Assembly (NCBI RefSeq): GCF_017592825.1 | Contig: NZ_JAGFMD010000002.1 | Span: 351,656-415,655, forward strand | Source of the DNA: Roseivirga sp. E12 | GTDB lineage: Bacteria > Bacteroidota > Bacteroidia > Cytophagales > Cyclobacteriaceae | DNA length: 64,000 nucleotides | Reading direction: 5' to 3' | In this document: in pieces, positions 52,838 to 62,068 of the stretch | Layout of the letters: the number at the start of each line of letters is the position of its first letter | How positions within the stretch are numbered: the stretch's first letter is position 1 | Program-made: the position numbers and the translations under genes | Notes under the pieces: model-generated | What the model was told of the DNA's origin: nothing | Database searches by the model: none | What the model saw: the letters and a program-made list of their open reading frames with translations, nothing else

Positions 52838-54172
52838 ATGAAAAAGATATTCATCACCCTTCTTACAGTCTGTATTTCCAACTTTGCTTTTGCTCAATGG
52901 CTAGGCACAAACCCTGTTTATTACACCTCAGGAAATGTTGGTATTGGCACTACTTCACCTTCTGCCAAACTACAGATCCAAGGTGCTGACATACCTCTAT
53001 CCGGTACTGTAAGTCAGTTTGGAGGAAACCTCTTAATAGCTACTAATTCCCCACAAGGTGCAGACATTGGGGGCAGTATAGGTTTTGGCGGCAGGTACTC
53101 CAATAGTAACGCGATTTGGACTTTTGCCTCAATTAAAGGAGCCAAAGATGATAACGCCCTGGGACAAGGAACTGGTTATATGTCATTTCATACTGAGTAC
53201 TCTGGTTACTCACATGAGAGAATGCGAATTACCTCTACAGGGAATGTAGGCATTGGTACCACTTCTCCACAAGATCGGTTTCAGGTGAGCAATGGCGTAA
53301 TCTCTAACCAACAAAACATAGTATCAAATAGCGTCTATACAATTCTAAATGCTCGCAGCAATAGAGCTGTCGATGACTATGGAGGGTTAAACTCCGAATA
53401 CTTTCGAATGAATCTAGTTACAGAAGGACCGAGTACAACAGGTGGTTCCTCAGAGCATAGAAAAGCTGATTTACGATTTGCGCTTAGGAATACTACTGAC
53501 GATGTTTTTTCGGACCGTTTGACAGTAAAGTCAAACGGTAACGTTGGCATTGGCACTACATCACCAAATCACATGCTGGATGTTGCTGGAGACGCTGAAG
53601 TGGAAGGTATTCTTAACATTAACAAACATGGAATCACAAAAATTCGAGGTAGCTACCTCCACTTAAATTCAAATGAATCACAATCTTCATCTTTTATAGA
53701 CTTTCAAGATTCAAATGGAACATACTACCGAATGGGCACGGGAATTGAGTCCAATGGAGCTTTCTCAATCTCCAATGTAGACTCAAGCGAAGAATTACTA
53801 AAGATCACCAGTGGAGGAAGCATGTATTTATTTGGCGTACTAGAATCAAAAAAAATTAAAGTCTCAGTAGATCCAGGAAATTGGCCAGACTATGTTTTTG
53901 CTCCTAGTTATGAGCTGCGAGCCCTAAGCGAGGTTGAGCAGTACATTAAAGCAAATCAACACCTTCCGGAAGTACCTGCTGCCAAAGAAATAGAGACCAA
54001 TGGACTTGATCTTGGTGCAATGGATGCTACCCTTTTAAAAAAGGTGGAAGAATTGACATTATACCTCATCCAAGAAAGCAAGGAGAAAGACGATTTAAAA
54101 AAAGAGAACAAGGAATTGAAGGAAACCTTAAATGAGGTTCTAAAGAGACTTGATGCCCTGGAGAAGAAGTAA
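52838..54172 (+). CDS. Exported [14 protein letters not shown] protein with coiled-coil tail
   Basis: A 444-residue exported protein with a signal peptide (about 1-19, ending AFAQ). It contains three [10 protein letters not shown] repeats (about residues 32-41, 135-144 and 233-242) separated by beta-rich spacers. The C-terminal part has the common [20 protein letters not shown] segment and ends in a long heptad coiled coil (about 400-444). Such proteins are common in Bacteroidota and resemble phage tail-fibre shafts; they probably form trimeric surface fibres. No T9SS domain is visible. Function unknown. Confidence 0.8.
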   Translation: MKKIFITLLTVCISNFAFAQWLGTNPVYYTSGNVGIGTTSPSAKLQIQGADIPLSGTVSQFGGNLLIATNSPQGADIGGSIGFGGRYSNSNAIWTFASIKGAKDDNALGQGTGYMSFHTEYSGYSHERMRITSTGNVGIGTTSPQDRFQVSNGVISNQQNIVSNSVYTILNARSNRAVDDYGGLNSEYFRMNLVTEGPSTTGGSSEHRKADLRFALRNTTDDVFSDRLTVKSNGNVGIGTTSPNHMLDVAGDAEVEGILNINKHGITKIRGSYLHLNSNESQSSSFIDFQDSNGTYYRMGTGIESNGAFSISNVDSSEELLKITSGGSMYLFGVLESKKIKVSVDPGNWPDYVFAPSYELRALSEVEQYIKANQHLPEVPAAKEIETNGLDLGAMDATLLKKVEELTLYLIQESKEKDDLKKENKELKETLNEVLKRLDALEKK

Positions 54173-54186
54173 TTGTACATTATAAT

Positions 54187-54275
54187 GAGACTGCTTCGTC
54201 CCCTGTCTATCGACAGGCAGGCTCGCAGTGACGTCTCCTTACGTCATTGCGAGATCTTTTGGGCGAAGCAATCTC
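54187..54275. repeat. Inverted intergenic repeat with an inserted small palindrome
   Basis: A long stem can form between 54187-54234 and 54241-54275: outer arms GAGACTGCTTCG and CGAAGCAATCTC, inner arms CTCGCAGTGACGT and ACGTCATTGCGAG, loop CTCCTT. The left arm is interrupted at about 54201-54221 by a GC-rich palindrome (CCTGTC-TATC-GACAGG plus CAGG). The host sequence belongs to a common dispersed intergenic repeat type. Confidence 0.7.
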
Positions 54276-54299
54276 CTTTTTAATTATTGAGTTTCAATG

Positions 54300-54345
54300 A
54301 GGAGATTCTTTCGGTCATACTTCCCTCAGAATGACCATACTTTTC
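54300..54345. repeat. Partial copy of a second dispersed intergenic repeat
   Basis: It contains GAGATTCTTTCGGTCA and CTCAGAATGACC. The reverse complement has GTCATTCTGA followed later by AGAATCTC, the same order as at 63750-63780. Confidence 0.5.
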
Positions 54346-54370
54346 AGTTTTAACTTAAGCCTTGATTCTT

Positions 54371-54433
54371 TAACCTTCCAACTTCCCTCTTCAAACTTCT
54401 GACTTCCTTCTTCAAGCTTCCATCTTCCGACTT
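54371..54433. repeat. Degenerate CTTC-rich tandem repeat upstream of valS
   Basis: About 60 bases of irregular 7-8-base units such as AACTTCC, CTTCTTC and GACTTCC on the plus strand. The valS promoter box follows within 10 bases. Confidence 0.6.
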
Positions 54434-54440
54434 AATCATC

Positions 54441-54448
54441 TATTTTTG
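54441..54448 (+). promoter_or_regulatory. valS promoter -7 box (TATTTTTG)
   Basis: TATTTTTG matches TAnnTTTG and lies 26 bases before the valS ATG. No clear -33 TTTG is present because the upstream DNA is the CTTC repeat. Confidence 0.55.
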
Positions 54449-54474
54449 CACCTCAATTTTATTCAAACAATTCA

Positions 54475-57156
54475 ATGTCAATTTCAACTAAGTACAACCC
54501 GCAAGCAATAGAAGATAAGTGGTATGCGCACTGGATGGAAAAGGGCTATTTCAAAGCCAAAGCCAACCCAGACAAAGAGCCATTTACTGTCGTCATTCCT
54601 CCTCCGAATGTGACAGGTGTCTTGCACATGGGCCACATGTTGAATAACACTATCCAGGACATCCTTATTCGTAAAGCGAGAATGGAAGGCAAGGAAGCTT
54701 TATGGGTTCCTGGAACTGATCATGCATCCATTGCTACGGAGGCTAAAGTAGTTCGAATGCTTCGCGAGCAAGGCATTAAGAAATCTGATCTTTCAAGAGA
54801 CGCCTTCTTAGAACATGCTTGGGAGTGGAAAGAAAAGTACGGGGGAATTATCCTTGAGCAATTGAAGAAGCTTGGCGCTTCTTGTGATTGGGACAGAACG
54901 GCCTTCACCATGGATGAAGGCTATCATAAAGCTGTACTTCGCGTTTTTGTTGATCTGCATAAAAAAGGCTACATCTATCGTGGATGGAGAATGGTAAACT
55001 GGGATGTTGAAGCCCAAACCACCGTTTCCAATGAAGAGGTAATCTATGACGACAAAGAGCAAACATCTAAGCTCTACAAGGTTCAGTATGATATTAAAGA
55101 CTCTGACGAGAAGGTGATTATTGCGACTCAGCGCCCGGAAACCATCATGGGTGATACGGGTATCGCTGTTAACCCAAAAGACGATCGTTTCAAGCATCTG
55201 ATCGGTAAGAAAGCCCTGGTTCCATTTATCAATAGAGAGATTCCAATCATTGGGGACGACTATGTTGAAATAGAATTTGGTACAGGTTGCCTGAAAGTCA
55301 CACCAGCACACGATCCAAATGACTACGAGATCGGTTTACGTCATAATCTTGAAGTTATAGACACCATCAGTCTTGATGGTAAGTTAAACGAGAAGTGTGA
55401 GGTACCTGCTTACTTTGGTATGGATCGCTTCAAAGTAAGAAAGCAAATCATCAAAGACCTTGACGAAGCTGGCTTCTTGATGGGTGACGAAGAATTCACC
55501 ACTAAGATTGGACGTTCCGAAAGAACGGGCTCCGTTATTGAGCCAAAACTCTCTTTGCAGTGGTTCATCAATATGAAAGAGATTTCCAAAACTGCTCATA
55601 AAGTAGTGATGGATGATGAAGTTCAATTGGTCCCTGCAAAATTCAAAAACACCTATAACCACTGGATGGAAAACGTTCGGGATTGGTGTATCTCTCGCCA
55701 GTTATGGTGGGGGCAGCGAATTCCTGCCTTTTACTATGGTACTGGAGATGACGAATATGTAGTTGCTGAAACTATTGAAGAAGCATTGACATTGGCGCAA
55801 GAAAAGTCAGGAAAAACATTCTCTGCTTCAGACCTTAGGCAAGACGAAGATGTTCTAGATACTTGGGCATCATCATGGCTATTCCCGATGGCGGTTTTTG
55901 ATGGCTTCAATGATGATTGCTTTGACAAGGAAACAGGCAAAATCATTAAGGGTAAGAATGCTGACTTAGATTACTTCTATCCTACATCAGTATTGGTTAC
56001 TGCACCTGAGATTCTATTCTTCTGGGTGGCGAGGATGATCATTGCCGGCTATGAGTATACTGGCGAAAAGCCGTTCGAGCATGTATACCTTACGGGGATT
56101 GTTCGTGACAAGCAGCGTAGAAAGATGTCCAAGTCACTGGGTAATTCGCCTGATCCTTTGGATTTAATTAAAGAACTGGGAGCCGATGCCGTTAGAACGG
56201 GCATGTTATTCTCCTCTCCAGCCGGAAACGATCTTCTATATGATGAAAAGCTCGTTGAGCAAGGAAGAAACTTTGCGAACAAGATTTGGAATGCTTTCCG
56301 CTTGGTAAAGAACTGGGAAGTTAAGGGAACTTCAATGCCAGCCGAAAACCAAATAGCTGTTCAATGGTTCGATGCCCGATTTAACCAGGCCTTGACTGAA
56401 ATTGAAGATCACTTCAGCAAGTTCAGAATGTCAGATGCCTTGATGAGCACCTACAAGCTGGTTTGGAATGACTTCTGTTCTTGGTATCTGGAAATGATCA
56501 AACCTGCTTATGGCGAACCGATTGACCCGGCTACTTACGAGGTCACATTGAATCTCTTCGAAAAGCTGATGAAGGTTCTTCACCCTTTCATGCCATTTAT
56601 TTCCGAAGAAGTTTGGAGCCAAATTAGAGAACGAGCGGAAGGTCAGGACATCATAGTTTCTGCTTGGCCGATCGTGGGAGAACTAAATCCAGGCTTAATC
56701 AAACAGGCTGAAAAGGTTTTCGAACTGGTGTCGAATATCCGTAATGCAAGAAGTAGCAAAGGCCTTTCGCCAAAAGAGCAATTGGACCTCTTCGTGAGAA
56801 CCAAGGATCAATCGGCATACGAAGCCTTTGATGGTACCATCAAAAAGCTTGGCAACATTGGCGAGATTCAAACTACCAATGATAAAGTCGAGAATGCCCT
56901 CAGTTTCGTAATCAACTCTGATGAGTTTTATATGCCAATGGCAGAAGGAGCCATTGATGTGGAGCAAGAGAAAGAGGAAATTCAGAAGGAGTTAGATTAC
57001 ACCAAAGGCTTTTTGAATAGCGTTACAAAAAAACTGAGCAATGAGCGCTTTGTAAGTGGTGCCCCTGAGCAAGTAGTGGCGAATGAAAAGAAGAAGCAGG
57101 CAGATGCAGAATCCAAGATCAAGGTCTTGGAAGAGAAGTTGGCAGGCCTTGGCTAA
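54475..57156 (+). CDS. valS: Valyl-tRNA synthetase
   Basis: An 893-residue class I aminoacyl-tRNA synthetase. The HIGH-type motif is in PPPNVTGVLHMGHM (about 42-55) and the KMSKS motif is KMSKSLGN (about 550-557). Between them is the CP1 editing domain (about 190-340) with TQRPETIMGDTGIAV. The C-terminal part has the anticodon-binding helices and a final coiled coil (about 820-893). Length is normal. It ends about 70 bases before an AraC regulator gene. Confidence 0.97.
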   Translation: MSISTKYNPQAIEDKWYAHWMEKGYFKAKANPDKEPFTVVIPPPNVTGVLHMGHMLNNTIQDILIRKARMEGKEALWVPGTDHASIATEAKVVRMLREQGIKKSDLSRDAFLEHAWEWKEKYGGIILEQLKKLGASCDWDRTAFTMDEGYHKAVLRVFVDLHKKGYIYRGWRMVNWDVEAQTTVSNEEVIYDDKEQTSKLYKVQYDIKDSDEKVIIATQRPETIMGDTGIAVNPKDDRFKHLIGKKALVPFINREIPIIGDDYVEIEFGTGCLKVTPAHDPNDYEIGLRHNLEVIDTISLDGKLNEKCEVPAYFGMDRFKVRKQIIKDLDEAGFLMGDEEFTTKIGRSERTGSVIEPKLSLQWFINMKEISKTAHKVVMDDEVQLVPAKFKNTYNHWMENVRDWCISRQLWWGQRIPAFYYGTGDDEYVVAETIEEALTLAQEKSGKTFSASDLRQDEDVLDTWASSWLFPMAVFDGFNDDCFDKETGKIIKGKNADLDYFYPTSVLVTAPEILFFWVARMIIAGYEYTGEKPFEHVYLTGIVRDKQRRKMSKSLGNSPDPLDLIKELGADAVRTGMLFSSPAGNDLLYDEKLVEQGRNFANKIWNAFRLVKNWEVKGTSMPAENQIAVQWFDARFNQALTEIEDHFSKFRMSDALMSTYKLVWNDFCSWYLEMIKPAYGEPIDPATYEVTLNLFEKLMKVLHPFMPFISEEVWSQIRERAEGQDIIVSAWPIVGELNPGLIKQAEKVFELVSNIRNARSSKGLSPKEQLDLFVRTKDQSAYEAFDGTIKKLGNIGEIQTTNDKVENALSFVINSDEFYMPMAEGAIDVEQEKEEIQKELDYTKGFLNSVTKKLSNERFVSGAPEQVVANEKKKQADAESKIKVLEEKLAGLG

Positions 57157-57193
57157 AAGTTTTTTTGTAGCCCTTAGCAACCTTTCACCCTAA

Positions 57194-57236
57194 AACCAGA
57201 TCATTTGATAAAGAAATTTTATCAAATGATCTGGTT
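57194..57236. promoter_or_regulatory. Perfect 19-bp inverted repeat covering the AraC gene start codon
   Basis: Arms 57194-57212 and 57218-57236 are exact reverse complements around a 5-base spacer (GAAAT). The right arm contains the ATG at 57226, and the left arm contains the alternative TTG at 57205. No T-run follows, so it is not a standard terminator for valS. As RNA it would hide the start codon; as DNA it could be an operator. Confidence 0.75.
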
Positions 57237-58272
57237 CGGTATTTTCAACGTTCTCCTCTTTGCGCTTATCATATTAGCGAAGTGGAAGCGAACTCCTACT
57301 AAATACTATCTTTCAAGCTTATTGTTTTCTGTGGGCATAGTTGCTGCCGGCTCATTGGCACTATCGTCAAAAATCATTTTCGAATTTCCCTTCTTGACAT
57401 ACGTTCATTCTCCATTTTCTTTTTTGATCGCACCATTATTGTATCTAACCATCCGTTCGTCTCTGAAGCCCCCTGAAACTAAAAAACAGTATACGAGCCT
57501 TCATTCAGTCCCCTTCTTGATTGCACTTGTTCTTCACCTTCCATTCTATCTCAAAGATTCAAATGAAAAGCTCATATACCTTAATGAAGCCTTTAATTAT
57601 CTTCCATTAAACAGAGAGGTGTTTTTTTGGAGTGTTATCGGTCAGGTTGTTATTTACCTTTCAGTAATATGGTTCACAATTAGCAAGAAGCATCGAGACC
57701 TCGAACCCCCATATTTAAGATGGTCAATTATTTTGTCCGCCTTTCTTACTTCACTAGTCGGTGTAGCTATATTTAGAAAACTCAGTTTTTACAACTATGA
57801 GCAAAGCTATCTGATGGCTGCTTTACTCACAGTTTGGACTATATACACGATATATCATTTCTTTAACCCACAAAATGAGAGGGAGTCCTCCTCTAACAAG
57901 AAATACCGGAAGAGTGGATTGACCAAAGTAGCTTCTGAGGCGAATGTTGAAAAATTAATGGACTACCTCAACAATCAAAAACCCTATTTAAATAGTCAAT
58001 TTTCGCTTATTGAAGCAAGTGACAAATTAGGACTAAAGCCCAACTATTTGTCTCAAAGCATCAATCAAAACCTTAACAGAACTTTCACTGAAGTATTGAA
58101 TGAATGTCGCATTCGCCATGCAGCAGATATGATCATTAGCTCTAAATACAATCATCTGACTATAGAAGGAATTGCCAATGAGGTAGGCTTCAAATCAAAG
58201 TCAGCATTCTACATCAACTTTAAGAAACAAATTGGACAAAGCCCAAAACAGTACAAACTGAGTGTTAAATGA
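57226..58272 (+). CDS. Membrane-bound AraC-family regulator
   Basis: A 348-residue protein from the ATG at 57226 (a TTG at 57205 gives 355). About seven hydrophobic helices fill residues 1-218, followed by a basic linker and a C-terminal AraC DNA-binding domain at about 245-345 (EASDKLGLKPNYLSQSIN and IEGIANEVGFKSKSAFYINFKKQIG). It may sense a membrane signal and bind DNA directly from the membrane. It is followed after about 95 bases by a hydrolase lipoprotein, a probable target. A perfect inverted repeat covers its start. Confidence 0.88.
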   Translation: MIWFGIFNVLLFALIILAKWKRTPTKYYLSSLLFSVGIVAAGSLALSSKIIFEFPFLTYVHSPFSFLIAPLLYLTIRSSLKPPETKKQYTSLHSVPFLIALVLHLPFYLKDSNEKLIYLNEAFNYLPLNREVFFWSVIGQVVIYLSVIWFTISKKHRDLEPPYLRWSIILSAFLTSLVGVAIFRKLSFYNYEQSYLMAALLTVWTIYTIYHFFNPQNERESSSNKKYRKSGLTKVASEANVEKLMDYLNNQKPYLNSQFSLIEASDKLGLKPNYLSQSINQNLNRTFTEVLNECRIRHAADMIISSKYNHLTIEGIANEVGFKSKSAFYINFKKQIGQSPKQYKLSVK

Positions 58273-58367
58273 GTCCTTTCACATAAGGACAAACTAACTC
58301 GTACATCTACTTTAATCGATTCCCACACAAATACTTGACATTGGAGGCTTACTCAAAATTATCCTTT

Positions 58368-60221
58368 ATGACTGGTGCTATTAAGAAGTATTTATGTATC
58401 GCATTAATCTTTTCCTCATTGAGCAATTGCACACAGGCTCAACACAACAAGGTCAAATCTATCGGAGATATAACGATTAAAGAGAAGTCCTTTAAAAACG
58501 TATATGATCAAAAGATTGATGGTGAGTCTGGATGGTTGGCCGTCCCTGAAAATCGAAATAAGAACAACAACTCTATTGTAAAGCTTCCTTTTTTCAGATT
58601 CAAGAGCTACTCAGAAAACCCAGGAAGTCCGGTCATTTACCTGAGCGGAGGCCCTGGTGATTCAGGTATCGAAGAGGGAAAGGGTCAACTGTTTTGGTTA
58701 TTAGAAGGTATCAGATCACATTCTGACGTCATCCTCTTCGATCAGAGGGGTACTGGAGGAGCGATCCCCTCACTTTCTATGAGCGCCAGTTTTGAACTAC
58801 CTCTAGACAAAGAACTTGACTCGGAAGCCTCTGACAAAGCACTCAAAAAAACAGTCGCACAGATGGCTGAATTCCTGCAAAGGAACCAAATAGATCCCTC
58901 TGCTTACAATACCTTGGAAAACGCGGCTGATGTTAAGGACCTAATTAAAGGACTTGGATATGAGAAAGTGAATATTCTGAGCCATAGTTATGGTACACAT
59001 TTGGCTTTATCAGTAATGAAGTATCATACCGAGATAGTTGACAAAGCGGTTTTAGTTGGCATCAATGGTCTTGATCAGCGATGGCGTTCCCCTCTTAATT
59101 TCACGCAGCAAGTCAAAGTTATACAATCATTCATTGACTCTGACCCGAAGCTCTCGAAGGTGTTTCCTCAATTTGAAGAGAACGTAAGTAGAGTGCTTAA
59201 AAGGCTTGAAAAAGAACCTGTTAAAGTCAGCGTAGAAGTTAATGGGAAGCAGGAGGAAGTCCTCGTTGGACGATACGAATTGGAATTAATCCATCTATTA
59301 TCTATGTCTTCCACAAGCAATGTCAGAAATATAGCACTCACCTATCAAGTTGCCGCTGAAGGGCACTTTGAAGGTATTGCAGAAGTGCTAGTCGAAACGC
59401 TCAAAAGACGACAAGTCGGGACCATTATGACCTATCTTACTTCTTCTGCTTCAGGTGTTTCTCAGAAAAGGCGAGGTAAAATCAACACAGACCTAAACGC
59501 TACCGGACACACAGATGCGATGAATTACCCCTTTAACCGCATAGACTTTCAAAGTGCACTCGGATCTACCCCGTTGCCTGATGAATTCAGAGAAGATTTT
59601 TATAGCAATATCCCCACTCTAATGGTCAGTGGTGAGTTGGACCCACGGACATCTGTAGAGGATGCAAATCAGGTAGAACAACAACTGACCAATAGTCGCC
59701 ATTTTATTGTCCCACTGACGAGTCATGATGTCTTATTCTTCCCTCCCAAATCAATCTCTGCCATAAGCAGTTTTTTCAGCACAGGAACATTTCCACAGGC
59801 AATCGAACGTGGAGGGCGATTTAGTTTAAGAATTTCTGACACGCCAGTTCATACCGAAAAAGTCCTTGAAATTATAAAAAGTCAGGGTATCCAAGTTGGC
59901 ATAGATATTATAAAAAGATCGCATGCTGGTAACGATTTTATCGTTGACCCACTTCTTATCAATGGCATTGGGACTAGTATCTTAAGAGAGGATAGATATG
60001 AAGAGGCTTATAAAATTTTCCAACTCGGGATCGAAATGTTTCCAAATGTCTGGTACCTACATGGAAATGCTGCCATTGGCTTAAGTCGCATTGGAAGCAA
60101 AGGCATAAGTTTGAGGAAAAAAGAGACTGGTCGTATGGCAACAGCTTATGAACATTACATGGAGGCGAAAAGGCTTAATCCTTACTATTTCTCTGAGGAG
60201 CTCGAAAAACTCAAGAAGTAA
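58368..60221 (+). CDS. TAP-like alpha/beta hydrolase lipoprotein
   Basis: A 617-residue exported hydrolase. Starting at the ATG at 58368 gives a signal peptide with lipobox (SNC, Cys20); the longer TTG frame would not. The alpha/beta fold has oxyanion segment YLSGGPGDSG (about 83-92), nucleophile elbow LSHSYGTHLA (Ser about 206) and late Asp and His in SGELDPRTS and TSHDVLFF (about 424 and 448). This matches tricorn-interacting aminopeptidase/prolyl-peptidase-type enzymes. The last 100 residues look like TPR helices (EEAYKIFQLGIEMFPNVWYLHGNAAIGL). Confidence 0.87.
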   Translation: MTGAIKKYLCIALIFSSLSNCTQAQHNKVKSIGDITIKEKSFKNVYDQKIDGESGWLAVPENRNKNNNSIVKLPFFRFKSYSENPGSPVIYLSGGPGDSGIEEGKGQLFWLLEGIRSHSDVILFDQRGTGGAIPSLSMSASFELPLDKELDSEASDKALKKTVAQMAEFLQRNQIDPSAYNTLENAADVKDLIKGLGYEKVNILSHSYGTHLALSVMKYHTEIVDKAVLVGINGLDQRWRSPLNFTQQVKVIQSFIDSDPKLSKVFPQFEENVSRVLKRLEKEPVKVSVEVNGKQEEVLVGRYELELIHLLSMSSTSNVRNIALTYQVAAEGHFEGIAEVLVETLKRRQVGTIMTYLTSSASGVSQKRRGKINTDLNATGHTDAMNYPFNRIDFQSALGSTPLPDEFREDFYSNIPTLMVSGELDPRTSVEDANQVEQQLTNSRHFIVPLTSHDVLFFPPKSISAISSFFSTGTFPQAIERGGRFSLRISDTPVHTEKVLEIIKSQGIQVGIDIIKRSHAGNDFIVDPLLINGIGTSILREDRYEEAYKIFQLGIEMFPNVWYLHGNAAIGLSRIGSKGISLRKKETGRMATAYEHYMEAKRLNPYYFSEELEKLKK

Positions 60222-60523
60222 AACTTAACATGAAATACTCAATGAATAGAATGTCTATTGGTTCTTAATCAAAACTTAAAGGTTGATTAGGCTAATGCCT
60301 CTTTCCAATCATTGTTGGTTACGACTGACCTTAGCATCAATAGATCCCAAAGTCAGGAAAATCGATGCCATAAATTGCAGTGTGAACGCCTTAATATTCT
60401 TTTTCAAGCACTCACTTGCAACGAGCGCTAGACTTAAAAGAGATCACTTGTACCACTAAACAATTTCGGCAGGCACCTATAATTATTACCAAACCGTGTA
60501 CATGTTTCTCCGTAGATTGAGAT
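60222..60523. other. 302-base non-coding stretch, nothing recognised
   Basis: There is no hairpin with a T-run and no TAnnTTTG box near the LytTR gene start. A weak plus-strand frame here (60496-60729) overlaps the LytTR gene and is not coding. It probably holds the promoter of the LytTR gene. Confidence 0.5.
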
Positions 60524-61327
60524 GTGAAGTTTTTAAAAAGTCTTTCTCACAATCAAATCAGAAGAATCCTAATTCCATTCCTTGCCCTTTTGCTAGTGCA
60601 CTTTGTATCATATGGCAAACTTCCATGGGACGAAGGCTACCAGTTTCCGCTGGTGCTATATCTTTCTTCTCTAGCCATTTGTACACTATGCTGCGAGATA
60701 AACACATGGAATTATTTCAGGCTCAATGACAAATGGTCGGTCACTTCCAACCCTATTAAGGCTGTTATCTATCAATTAGGAGTCTCACTACTATTAACAA
60801 CATTCGTGTTCGGAGTATCCGTGTATTCCCTGAATTTTCTCCTTTTTGGGTACGTGTCTGGAGTAAGTCAGTTCCTCTCCTCTCTGTTCATTGCATTGTT
60901 GATCATTGTAATCGAGACACTCGTTTTTATTGTCAGGGACTTTCAAAAATCCGGAACCTCTAATGAGCAATCCGATCAGAATCAGTATTGGACATTCAAA
61001 TCCGGTAACAAAACTTTCAATATCTCACCTCACCAAATTGCTTACCTCTTTTCACAAAAAGGTATGGTGTATGCCGTCAAGAATGATGGAGAAAAAATCC
61101 TGACCCAGTTCAGCTCCCTCAATGAATTATCGGAAGCCTATAACATCGAAGGATTCTTTAGGCTAAACCGACAGTTTGTCATCAGCACCTCTGCCGTTAA
61201 GCAAGTACAAAAAGACATCAATCAGAAATTGCGTGTAAGCCTTGAACCTGCTACCACTAACATCCCATCAGAGGCAATAGTCAGCAGGTACACAGGTCCA
61301 GAGTTCAAAAGGTGGATCAATCAATAG
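60524..61327 (+). CDS. Membrane LytTR-domain transcriptional regulator
   Basis: A 267-residue protein starting at GTG (60524). Four hydrophobic helices (about 13-30, 42-60, 83-110 and 115-142) are followed by a linker and a LytTR DNA-binding domain at about 165-265 (FNISPHQIAYLFSQKGMVYAV, FFRLNRQFVISTSAVKQV). There is no receiver domain, so this is the membrane-bound LytTR type common in Bacteroidota, which needs no phosphorylation. The neighbours are a hydrolase lipoprotein and a DinB-family protein; target unknown. Confidence 0.87.
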   Translation: MKFLKSLSHNQIRRILIPFLALLLVHFVSYGKLPWDEGYQFPLVLYLSSLAICTLCCEINTWNYFRLNDKWSVTSNPIKAVIYQLGVSLLLTTFVFGVSVYSLNFLLFGYVSGVSQFLSSLFIALLIIVIETLVFIVRDFQKSGTSNEQSDQNQYWTFKSGNKTFNISPHQIAYLFSQKGMVYAVKNDGEKILTQFSSLNELSEAYNIEGFFRLNRQFVISTSAVKQVQKDINQKLRVSLEPATTNIPSEAIVSRYTGPEFKRWINQ

Positions 61328-61441
61328 CGACCATCCATTATTCATTTTAACACCCTTGGTTCAAATTGGCGTTGTAATGGTCTTCTGAATAGCCTATGCT
61401 CCGTTCTTGGCTAAAACTATCTGAACTTAAAGATCAACAAA

Positions 61442-62059
61442 ATGAAAAAACTAGTAATCCTCATGATGACTGCACTGACCATGATCAGTCCAGTCGAAAA
61501 AGAAACCTTGTCCAAGAAAGAAAGGAAGTTCGCGGTAAAATACCTCGAGTCTTCCATGAAGGACATTTTTAAAAGCATAGAGAAGCTTACTCCAGAACAA
61601 TGGAATTATCAGGCGAACTCAGACACTTGGTCTGTGGCGGGTGCATGCGAACACCTTCTAATTGCCGAGCAAGCGATTCATCAGAACATCACTCAAAACG
61701 TTATAAAAAACGAGAAATTCAGAGTGATCGTTCCTGAGGCAACCAGAGTATCAGATCAGACCGTAATCGATATCATTTCTGACCGAAGTCCTGGAAAACG
61801 TGTAAAAACCGCCCCACCTTTCGAGCCTAAGGGGCTTGTCGAATCACCCAAAGATTTCATTGCCAAATTCAAAGCAGCAAGACAAATAAACATTGACTTC
61901 GCTAAAAACAGCCAAGACGATTTGAAAGCGTACTATTTAGATAGTCCGGCAGGAAAGATTAGCGCCTACCAGTGGATCATCCTTCTCGGTGCTCATGCCC
62001 AAAGACACCACGGTCAAATGAAGGAGGTAATGGAAAACCAAGGCTTCCCTTCTAAATAG
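61442..62059 (+). CDS. DinB family protein, probably exported
   Basis: A 205-residue four-helix bundle of the DinB/YfiT-like superfamily. Metal-binding histidines are in GACEHLLIAEQA (about 69) and in GAHAQRHHGQMKEVM (about 180-191). The N-terminal 18 residues (LVILMMTALTMISPV) resemble a signal peptide, suggesting a periplasmic location, which is common for this family in Bacteroidota. Members include thiol transferases and hydrolases, so the reaction is unknown. Followed after 9 bases by a small lipoprotein gene. Confidence 0.85.
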   Translation: MKKLVILMMTALTMISPVEKETLSKKERKFAVKYLESSMKDIFKSIEKLTPEQWNYQANSDTWSVAGACEHLLIAEQAIHQNITQNVIKNEKFRVIVPEATRVSDQTVIDIISDRSPGKRVKTAPPFEPKGLVESPKDFIAKFKAARQINIDFAKNSQDDLKAYYLDSPAGKISAYQWIILLGAHAQRHHGQMKEVMENQGFPSK

Positions 62060-62068
62060 CTATTGAAC

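Noticed and set aside
54187..54433. CRISPR array
   Set aside because: Repeats are inverted or degenerate, with no regular direct repeats and spacers and no cas genes.
54808..55311. 167-residue minus-strand frame
   Set aside because: It is antisense to valS, which is certain from HIGH and KMSKS motifs.
60496..60729. Plus-strand 77-residue frame before the LytTR gene
   Set aside because: It overlaps the LytTR coding region in another frame, and the LytTR protein has clear domains.
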